Positions 1 through 6,075 of a DNA stretch of 46,435 nucleotides are shown here, one piece after another; position 1 is the first letter of the stretch, and the number at the start of each line of letters is the position of its first letter. Below the pieces are notes generated by a model, which ran no database searches, had not been told where the DNA came from, and was given only the letters and a program-made list of their open reading frames with translations. The DNA comes from Planctomycetota bacterium (lineage in GTDB: Bacteria; Planctomycetota; Phycisphaerae; SM23-33), in assembly GCA_012729725.1 (NCBI GenBank), contig JAAYCO010000222.1, positions 1 through 46,435 of the forward strand, written 5' to 3'. The translations under genes and the position numbers were made by a program.

Positions 1-28
1 ACTTTCCTGTTACCAAGGAGTTTGCATC

Positions 29-346
29 GTGTACGCGATTATAGAAGACAGCGGCCAGCAGTTCCGCGTCAGCGAGGGCGACACCCTTCAGGTTGACGTG
101 CGCGAACTGGCCCCCGACGCCAAGCAGATCGAGTTCGACCGCGTATTGCTTATCGGCAGCGAAGGCAACGTAAAGGTTGGCACCCCCACAGTCGAGGGCG
201 CCAAGGTCGTTGCCGACATCGTTGACGCCGAGTCGAAGGGTCCCAAGCTGCACGTGTACTACTACCGGCGCCGCAAGCACTCTCGCAGCAAGGTCGGTCA
301 CCGGCAGAAGTTCATCGAAGTGCGCGTCAGCAAGATCGTCGCCTGA
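29..346 (+). CDS. rplU: 50S ribosomal protein L21
   Basis: The 105-residue product is full length for bacterial L21, a protein of the large ribosomal subunit that binds 23S rRNA. It opens with MYAIIEDSGQQFRV, and the basic C-terminal stretch YYYRRRKHSRSKVGHRQ is the family signature. The start is GTG at 29, set by AAGGAG at 15-20 with eight bases of spacing. The promoter lies outside the window. Oddly, rpmA (L27), which follows rplU in most bacteria, is absent: a terminator-like hairpin comes next and then an unrelated lipoprotein gene. Identification is certain. Confidence 0.98.
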   Translation: MYAIIEDSGQQFRVSEGDTLQVDVRELAPDAKQIEFDRVLLIGSEGNVKVGTPTVEGAKVVADIVDAESKGPKLHVYYYRRRKHSRSKVGHRQKFIEVRVSKIVA

Positions 347-370
347 TAACCCAACTCTGCAGTAATCATC

Positions 371-402
371 CGCCCCCGGCCCAACCGGGGGCGGCTTATT
401 TG
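371..402 (+). terminator. Hairpin terminator after rplU
   Basis: A perfect 9-bp GC stem (371-379 pairs with 385-393) with a five-base loop is followed by a weak T-containing stretch (cttattt). It begins 24 bases after the rplU stop codon and so would end that transcript before the lipoprotein gene. Confidence 0.7.
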
Positions 403-459
403 CGCGCAAACACTTCCCGCTTTCCCTGCTAGAATTTGTCAAAGACAAGGAGTGCAGCC

Positions 460-750
460 ATGAAGCGACTTATCATGGTTCTATGTCTGGCGGCGGTTGC
501 AGCAGCGGGGATTTCGTGCAATGGCGAAGGATACAACACAACGTACACCGTCGAAACCGGCGATCAGGACATGCGCGACGTCGCCGCCAAGGTGTACGGC
601 AATCCTGACTGCTGGAGCATAATCGCCGATGAGAATCCCGGCGTCGATCCGTTCATGCTTCAACCGGGACAGGAACTGACGGTTCCGCCGCGTAATTCGC
701 CCGAGGCCAATTGTCCCGCCCCGGGATGGATGGACATTTACGGGTACTGA
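460..750 (+). CDS. Small LysM-domain lipoprotein
   Basis: The 96-residue product begins with a hydrophobic signal peptide (MKRLIMVLCLAAVAAAG) ending at a Cys in GISC. That is a poor but plausible lipobox, so a lipid-anchored exported protein is inferred. Nearly all the rest is one LysM-like module (YTVETGDQ...VYGNPDCWSIIADENPG...LQPGQELTVPP). LysM modules bind glycan chains such as peptidoglycan, and the family is often written up as carrying a tail-protein-like version. I chose ATG 460 over an upstream TTG (436) because AAGGAG at 447-452 sits seven bases before it and the signal peptide starts there. A TAGAAT box at 430-435 could be its -10. No catalytic domain is attached, so an envelope structural or adaptor role is a guess. 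Confidence 0.8.
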   Translation: MKRLIMVLCLAAVAAAGISCNGEGYNTTYTVETGDQDMRDVAAKVYGNPDCWSIIADENPGVDPFMLQPGQELTVPPRNSPEANCPAPGWMDIYGY

Positions 751-851
751 TTCATCTTGCTGCACCTGTGGCCTTTTCGGGCCGATAAAGGTGATGAAAG
801 GCATGTCCGGACGGTATTTGTCAACATCCCGCCGGACAACGGGCAGCATAG

Positions 852-1070
852 ATGATTTTGAACGTTCCGGATGACATTGTGCTTCAGGCAGAGGCCAACG
901 CGACTGATCTTCTTACCGCAATGGCGGTTCAGTTGTACGCAGATAGCAGGATAGACCACCTTCAGGCTTGCAGGCTCAGCGGCCTTGCGCCCGTTGATCT
1001 GACGCGAGAGCTGGTCTCCAGAGGCCTCGTGGTGCAGTTGTCTGGCGATTCGTACCGACAGGCCGGCTAA
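852..1070 (+). CDS. UPF0175 family small protein
   Basis: The 72-residue product matches the UPF0175 pattern: an N-terminal strand (MILNVPDDIV), then a helix with AMAVQLYADSRI, then LQACRLSGLAPVDLTRELVSRGL, which resembles a helix-turn-helix. Proteins of this family are often found beside PIN-domain toxins and are treated as putative antitoxins or small DNA-binding regulators. No PIN gene or other toxin is adjacent here, so it is either solitary or serves a distant partner. No convincing Shine-Dalgarno precedes the ATG, so the start is less certain than the family. Confidence 0.7.
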   Translation: MILNVPDDIVLQAEANATDLLTAMAVQLYADSRIDHLQACRLSGLAPVDLTRELVSRGLVVQLSGDSYRQAG

Positions 1071-1137
1071 GCAAAGCACTGCAGGTCATTTTCCGGCGTA
1101 GGCGAGTCATACGCCTGACCGCCCGGTGCGAGTTGCT

Positions 1138-2256
1138 CTACGCCTTTGGGGCCAGCAGGCTGCGGTAGGTTCTGGAAACCTCTGCAACCATCCCGGCTGC
1201 CCCATGATTCTCTCGAAGATAAGCCAGCGCGCTCTCTGCGAGTTTCTTGGCGCTGGGCCGATCCTCCAGCAGGCCCGTAAGCTTCTCGGCAAGGTCGGAT
1301 GCATCGCCCCTTGCGAACATCAGGGATGTCTGGCCGCTGCGGATGAAGTCGGCTGCCCCTTCGGAACTGGCGAGCACCGGCACTCCCGCCGCCATCGCAA
1401 GCAGGCACTCGATGTCGAGCGTTCGCGACGGCACAGGTGATATGTATATATCAGCAGACTTGAAAATGCCCGGAAGTTCCCAAAGCGGCTGGGCATCGGA
1501 GAACGTCAGCGTCTGCCGCATTGCCAGACGCTCGGATAACCGGCGAACCTGGCGCTCGGCTCTTCCCGAGCCCAGAATGAAAAAGACGCAGTCATAGTTG
1601 CGGGATCGCAACTCGCTGAACGCCTTGACCACCGCACTGTTGGCGGCAAGATCGTCCATTTTTCCGCCCGCAACGATGGTCACGCTGTACTGGGGCTCGA
1701 TGAAGCACGTGGCCTGCCGAACCTGGTAAACGCCCGGCCTGAGCAGGTGAATCGAATCGGCGGGCAAAAAGCGATAGCGGCGAAGATCTTTAAGAATGGC
1801 GGTGGACGCGGCGAAAACCGCCTTGGGGGCTCGATGGAATCGGCGAAGGCGGCCGCCGTCGCCAAGCGAATAACTGCTGACGACATAGGGCACATCCAAC
1901 GCAGCCGCAATGCGCTGCGCCAGCTCCGCGGAACTGGCCTCAAGCGCGTGAATCAAATCGAACCGCTTATTTCGAAGCCCGGCAAGAAGATCGTCAGCGA
2001 CCCTTCGCCAACTCGTCCACCATTTGCCCATGCGGTAGGCGACAGTCGCCACCGCCGGCGTTGGAAGCTGGCGAAGATCGGCGCCGGCAGGGTGCAAGGC
2101 CGTTATCGACACCATCTCGTCCATCAAACCGATAGCCAGCGGCTGATAAACCCGTCCAAAACGCTCAAGCGTACCCCGCGACGCTATCCAAGCCACACGC
2201 AGCGGCCTGGGCGACGGCTCGGGGGTCAGCTCCTCTGTTTGGGCTTCATCAACCAT
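1138..2256 (-). CDS. GT4-like glycosyltransferase
   Basis: The 372-residue product looks like a GT-B fold glycosyltransferase of family 1/GT4, which transfers a sugar from an NDP-sugar to an acceptor. The C-terminal half is the recognisable part: strand and loop ILGSGRAERQVRRLSE, the ADIYISPVPSRTLDIECLLAMAAGVPVLAS segment with the family's E-x7-E-like acidic pattern (here D and E), and the closing helix. The N-terminal half, which would bind the acceptor, is diverged. I chose ATG 2256 over TTG 2262. There is no Shine-Dalgarno, but a TAGAAT box ends seven bases upstream. It stands alone, convergent with the UPF0175 gene, so its acceptor (lipid, polysaccharide or protein) cannot be told. Confidence 0.82.
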   Translation of the reverse strand: MVDEAQTEELTPEPSPRPLRVAWIASRGTLERFGRVYQPLAIGLMDEMVSITALHPAGADLRQLPTPAVATVAYRMGKWWTSWRRVADDLLAGLRNKRFDLIHALEASSAELAQRIAAALDVPYVVSSYSLGDGGRLRRFHRAPKAVFAASTAILKDLRRYRFLPADSIHLLRPGVYQVRQATCFIEPQYSVTIVAGGKMDDLAANSAVVKAFSELRSRNYDCVFFILGSGRAERQVRRLSERLAMRQTLTFSDAQPLWELPGIFKSADIYISPVPSRTLDIECLLAMAAGVPVLASSEGAADFIRSGQTSLMFARGDASDLAEKLTGLLEDRPSAKKLAESALAYLRENHGAAGMVAEVSRTYRSLLAPKA

Positions 2257-2263
2257 GAGCAAT

Positions 2264-2292
2264 ATTCTATGGGCAAATGCCCTCGGCAGGAA
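2264..2292 (-). promoter_or_regulatory. Possible promoter of the glycosyltransferase (near-leaderless)
   Basis: On the minus strand TAGAAT (2269 to 2264) ends seven bases before the ATG at 2256, the distance expected for a transcript that begins at or just before the start codon. The -35 position 17 bases further up (2287-2292) reads TTCCTG, which is weak. No Shine-Dalgarno lies in between. Confidence 0.35.
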
Positions 2293-2331
2293 GATGCTAA
2301 AACAATGAACGAGCGCAAACCATCTTTGCAG

Positions 2332-2534
2332 TTGACGAAACGACCCACCAGGGATATTGATTATGTTGTGGCACTGCTGGTCTTCTACGGCGGTCCCAGC
2401 CGGATCTTTGCCGCGTAACGCGGCCCTCCGGCCGGCGTGCCCAAAATATTAATATCGCGTCGGGAGGCTGCCTCGGCAAGGGGCCGAGTGTCAGCCGGCT
2501 TGCACCCGTTCGCCAAACCTCTTGGGAGATTCCC
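2332..2534 (+). promoter_or_regulatory. Structured leader region of the aminotransferase-serA operon
   Basis: The stretch between the divergent glycosyltransferase and the aminotransferase holds no convincing protein gene. A possible promoter is TTGACG (2332-2337) with TATTGA 17 bases on (2355-2360), which is weak at -10. Downstream lie a perfect 6-bp hairpin GCCGCG-taa-CGCGGC at 2410-2424 and a second 6-bp stem (2472-2477 with 2483-2488). GGGAG six bases before ATG 2535 is the ribosome binding site. I recognise no known riboswitch class here. Regulation through this leader is inference. Confidence 0.35.
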
Positions 2535-3674
2535 ATGATTAAGCAGCGTCTGTTCACGCCAGGTCCCACCGATGTTCCCGCCGACGTACTGGTCGAAATG
2601 GCAAAGCCCATCTTCCACCATCGAACCGCAAGATTCAAAGAGATGTTCACATCGGTCAACGCCGGCCTCAAGAAGCTTCTGTTGACCGACAGCGACGTTC
2701 TGACGATTGCCGGCAGCGGCACCGCCGGAATGGAAGCAGCTATTGGCTGCGCCGTGCCAAGGAATAAAAAGGTGCTCGTGGCCCAGGGCGGCAAGTTCGG
2801 AGAACGATGGGTCAAGGTGGCCAAGGTGTACGGCTGCGACGTTGACGAAGTGAAATCCGAATGGGGCACGTCCATTACCCCACAGCAGGTGAAGGAAAAA
2901 CTCGCATCAGGCCAGTACGGCGCGGTTGTTGTCGTGCATAGTGAAACCTCCACCGCCACAACATGCGATCTTCAGGGCATTGCCGCCGAGGTTGCAAAGA
3001 CCGACGCCATCCTGATTGCAGACTGCATAACCTCGGCGGGCACGCTGCCTCTGCGAACCAGGGACTGGGGCGTTGACATCGTCGTCAGCGGCAGCCAGAA
3101 GGCTTTCATGCTTCCTCCGGGCCTGGCGATAGTCGCCGTCAGCGACAAGGCGTGGAAGGTCATAGACACCATTACGCCGCCGACGCTTTATCTCAACCTC
3201 AAGGCGTACCGCAAATCGATAGCGGAAAACGACGTGCCCTACACCCCCGCCGTGACGCTGCTTCGCGGCCTTCAGGTCGCGCTGGACACCATCAACGGCA
3301 TCGGCATCGAGAAGATCTGGAGCCGCTGCGCAATTATCGCCGACGCATTCCGCAAGGCGATGCAGGCGCAGGGCCTGGTGATCTTCAGCCGCCAGCCGTC
3401 AGACAGCGTCTCCGGTGTGCTTTACCCAGAGGGCGTCGAGGACAAAAAGTTCCGCAACAAGGTGCTTCGCGACAAATGGGGCAGCTCAGTTGCCGGCGGG
3501 CAGGGCATGCTCGAAGGCAAGATGTTCCGAGTCAGCCACATGGGCTACATCGACCCGCTCGACACCATCGGGCTTGTCGCAGCCGTCGAATATGCACTGG
3601 CCGAATGCGGCGTGAAGGTCGAAATCGGCAAGGGCGTCGCGGTCGCAGCCAACATCATCAAGCAGTGGGCATGA
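2535..3674 (+). CDS. Class V aminotransferase, probable phosphoserine (or serine/alanine-glyoxylate) transaminase
   Basis: The 379-residue protein is a PLP-dependent fold-type I, class V enzyme. The start (LFTPGPTDVP) and the IFHHRTARF segment are typical of the alanine-glyoxylate/serine-pyruvate group. The PLP lysine is K189 in SGSQKAFMLPPG, and the conserved HSETSTAT lies near residue 135. It is eight bases upstream of serA and surely co-transcribed with it. SerA makes 3-phosphohydroxypyruvate and needs a transaminase as its next step, so I infer that this enzyme replaces a canonical SerC. Similar class V enzymes do this job in some archaea and thermophiles. The alternative is glyoxylate or pyruvate as amino acceptor. 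GGGAG at a normal distance fixes the ATG. Confidence 0.85.
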   Translation: MIKQRLFTPGPTDVPADVLVEMAKPIFHHRTARFKEMFTSVNAGLKKLLLTDSDVLTIAGSGTAGMEAAIGCAVPRNKKVLVAQGGKFGERWVKVAKVYGCDVDEVKSEWGTSITPQQVKEKLASGQYGAVVVVHSETSTATTCDLQGIAAEVAKTDAILIADCITSAGTLPLRTRDWGVDIVVSGSQKAFMLPPGLAIVAVSDKAWKVIDTITPPTLYLNLKAYRKSIAENDVPYTPAVTLLRGLQVALDTINGIGIEKIWSRCAIIADAFRKAMQAQGLVIFSRQPSDSVSGVLYPEGVEDKKFRNKVLRDKWGSSVAGGQGMLEGKMFRVSHMGYIDPLDTIGLVAAVEYALAECGVKVEIGKGVAVAANIIKQWA

Positions 3675-3682
3675 GGTGACAC

Positions 3683-5308
3683 ATGAGCAAAATCAAAATC
3701 CTCATCGCCGACAAGCTGTCCGTAAGCGGTATCGACTGGCTTGAGCGCCAGCAGGATGTTGAACTGACGGTCCAGCCGGGCCTCTCGCCGGCTGAGCTGG
3801 CCGACATGATCGGCCAATACGACGGCATGATCATTCGCTCAGGCGTGAAAGTCACCGCCGATGTGCTGGCTAACGTCGGCAGGTTGCGGGGCATCGCTCG
3901 CGCCGGCGTTGGCGTGGACAATGTTGACGTGCCAACCGCCACACAGAAGGGCGTGATCGTGATGAACACGCCCGGCGGAAACACTCTGTCCACAGCCGAG
4001 CTTGCCTTCTCGCTTATGCTGGCGCTGGCCAGAAAGGTCTCGCCCGCAAACGCCAGCCTCAAGAGCGGCAAGTGGGACCGCAAAAGCTTCGAAGGCACCC
4101 AGCTTGCCGGAAAGACGCTCGGCATCATCGGAATGGGCCGAATCGGCAAGGCAGTGGCGAAGCGAGCCGAGGCATTCGAAATGCGTGTGTTGGGCTTTGA
4201 CCCCTTCTTCGCCGGTCAGGCAAACGGCACTGTCGAAATCGTCTCGGACCTGCTTGAACTGTGCAAGCGAAGCGATTTCATTACTGTTCACACGCCCAAG
4301 AGCGCCGAAACCGTCAACATGCTGTCCAAGGCCCAGTTCGCGGTTATGAAGCCTACCGTCCGGCTGATCAACGCGGCCCGCGGCGGCATCATAGATGTTG
4401 AAGAACTGCTGGCGGCGCTTAACGAAAAGCGCGTCGCCGGAGCGGCGCTTGACGTGTTCCTGAAGGAGCCGCCCGATCACCCCGCCGAGAAGGCGCTGAT
4501 CGAGCATCCCAACGTCCTGGCCGTGCCGCACCTGGGCGCCAGCACTGAAGAAGCCCAGGAGCAAGTGGCAATGGAGGCTGCCCAGCAGCTTGTCGAGGCG
4601 CTTCGCGGCGGCGAGGTTCGCAATGCCGTCAACGCGCCCGGCTTCGACAAGGCGCTTCCCGCCGTGCTCCGGCCATACACCGAGTTGGCGCAGCGCATCG
4701 GCACGCTGCTGGCGTCAATCACGCCGGGCGCTATCACCAAGGCCGAGGTTGTTTATCGCGGCCTGATCGCCGACATGAACGTCTCGCCCATCACCACCTA
4801 CCTGCTGGTCGGTCTTCTGTCGCGGCACATGGACCAGCCGGTGAACGTGATCAACGCCCCTGTTCTGGCCCGCCAGAGGGGACTTGAGGTCGAGCAGATC
4901 ACTTCGGCCAAGGTGAAGGAATTCGCAAACCTGATGGAGGTGACCATCGTCACCGACAAGGGCAAACGGTCAGCCATGGGCACGATCTTCGGCACCCGCT
5001 TCCCGAGAATTCTGAGCCTTGACGGCTACAGCATCGAGCTTAAGCCCGAAGGCCACGTTGTCATCATCGTCAACGAGGACCGCCCCGGCGTTATGGGCCG
5101 ATACGGCAGCGTGTTGGGCAACAACAACATCAACATCGCGGATCTGACGTTCTCGCGCAAGCGCAAAAGCGGCCTTGCCCTTGTGGGCATAAATCTTGAC
5201 CAGGCGCCGTCCGACGAGGTTATGTCGCAGATCAAGGCTCAGGCGGGCGTGCAGGAAGCCCACTACCTCAACCTGCCCGAGCTTCCGCCGGAAGATCTGG
5301 AGCAGTAG
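3683..5308 (+). CDS. serA: D-3-phosphoglycerate dehydrogenase, long form
   Basis: The enzyme oxidises 3-phosphoglycerate to 3-phosphohydroxypyruvate with NAD, the first step of serine synthesis. At 541 residues it is the long type. The catalytic domain includes the NAD-binding GMGRIGKAV near residue 150. The R-E-H set is R233 (AARGGI), E262 (FLKEPP) and H283 (VPHLGAS). An intervening allosteric substrate-binding domain spans about 320-450, and a C-terminal ACT domain runs from about 460 (VIIVNEDRPGVMGRYGSVL). The ACT domain usually confers feedback control by serine. It follows the aminotransferase by eight bases, with a weak Shine-Dalgarno (GAGGTG), and is closed by a terminator. serB is not in the window. 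Confidence 0.96.
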   Translation: MSKIKILIADKLSVSGIDWLERQQDVELTVQPGLSPAELADMIGQYDGMIIRSGVKVTADVLANVGRLRGIARAGVGVDNVDVPTATQKGVIVMNTPGGNTLSTAELAFSLMLALARKVSPANASLKSGKWDRKSFEGTQLAGKTLGIIGMGRIGKAVAKRAEAFEMRVLGFDPFFAGQANGTVEIVSDLLELCKRSDFITVHTPKSAETVNMLSKAQFAVMKPTVRLINAARGGIIDVEELLAALNEKRVAGAALDVFLKEPPDHPAEKALIEHPNVLAVPHLGASTEEAQEQVAMEAAQQLVEALRGGEVRNAVNAPGFDKALPAVLRPYTELAQRIGTLLASITPGAITKAEVVYRGLIADMNVSPITTYLLVGLLSRHMDQPVNVINAPVLARQRGLEVEQITSAKVKEFANLMEVTIVTDKGKRSAMGTIFGTRFPRILSLDGYSIELKPEGHVVIIVNEDRPGVMGRYGSVLGNNNINIADLTFSRKRKSGLALVGINLDQAPSDEVMSQIKAQAGVQEAHYLNLPELPPEDLEQ

Positions 5309-5328
5309 CAGTTCGAGTTCGCTGAATA

Positions 5329-5362
5329 AGCCCGGGATGGTTCGCCTTCCCGGGCTGTTTTA
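5329..5362 (+). terminator. Terminator after serA
   Basis: A perfect 9-bp stem (5329-5337 with 5348-5356) with a ten-base loop is followed by TGTTTTA. It begins 20 bases after the serA stop and could also end the convergent nuclease gene on the other strand. Confidence 0.8.
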
Positions 5363-5388
5363 TGCGCCCGATGAGCCGGCCGGAGCGT

Positions 5389-6006
5389 TCAGCCCCACAT
5401 CTTGAGCACGCGGCAGATGGCCTCGTGCTCGCGTTTCATCTGGTCAAGCTGGTTGCGGGCCTTTTTGACCACCGCCGGCGGGGCCTTTGCCAGAAAGTCC
5501 TTGTCGTCCAGGCTGGAGGAAAGCTCGCCGATGTTCTGTTCGAGCGCCTGAAGGTGCTCCCGCAGCATGCTCAGCCGATCCTGGGCCGAATCGTTCTGCA
5601 GGTCGTCCATCACCTTTTCAGCGACGAAAATAGGCGTGTTGAGGCCCGAGCCAAGCGCGATTGCGTCGGAAGGGCGCGAGTCGATTTTGATGACTTCCTC
5701 GCCGCGCCGGACGTGCAGCGTGGCGATGAACGTCTGGCGTATGTCCTTGTGATCCAGCAGGCGAAGATCGTCGATTACTATCCGCTCGAGTACGCCGCCC
5801 ATCTGATCGATCACATTCGCAAGCAGGTCGTGCGTCATAGGCCGGGGTGTGGCTTCGCCGTTGAGGCGACGGTGAATAGCCAGCGCCTCGTTGATCCCAA
5901 TGACGATGGGGAACGTGCGATCCCCGCCCTTTTCCCTCAGAAAGATCAACTGGTCGCCGCCGTACTCGGTAATGAGCACTCGCGACAGCTCAACTGCGAC
6001 GTACAT
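5389..6006 (-). CDS. Bifunctional nuclease (BFN/DUF151) domain protein
   Basis: The 205-residue protein has an N-terminal BFN domain (about 1-135), recognisable by FPIVIGINEALAIHRRL, the MTHDLLANVIDQMGG helix and IDSRPSDAIALGSGLNTPIFV. The rest (about 140-205) is a charged helix, probably coiled coil (LREHLQALEQNIGEL, KKARNQLDQMKREHEAI). Plant and bacterial members have been assigned DNase and RNase activity, but bacterial function is poorly settled. AGGAG four bases before the ATG supports the start. It lies downstream of the phosphoketolase gene on the same strand, 69 bases away. Confidence 0.88.
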   Translation of the reverse strand: MYVAVELSRVLITEYGGDQLIFLREKGGDRTFPIVIGINEALAIHRRLNGEATPRPMTHDLLANVIDQMGGVLERIVIDDLRLLDHKDIRQTFIATLHVRRGEEVIKIDSRPSDAIALGSGLNTPIFVAEKVMDDLQNDSAQDRLSMLREHLQALEQNIGELSSSLDDKDFLAKAPPAVVKKARNQLDQMKREHEAICRVLKMWG

Positions 6007-6075
6007 GATGCTCCTGCTCCACTAGCCTATTTTAACCGCTTTGGGCCTGACGCGGCAATGTATTTGCCCGATTGC

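Noticed and set aside
436-448. Small inverted repeat TTGTC-AAA-GACAA before the LysM gene as an operator
   Set aside because: Five-base arms overlap the ribosome binding site region and are likely chance.
1095-1115. Hairpin (6-bp stem) between the UPF0175 gene and the glycosyltransferase
   Set aside because: The stem is short, the loop long and no T-run follows, so it is not called a terminator.
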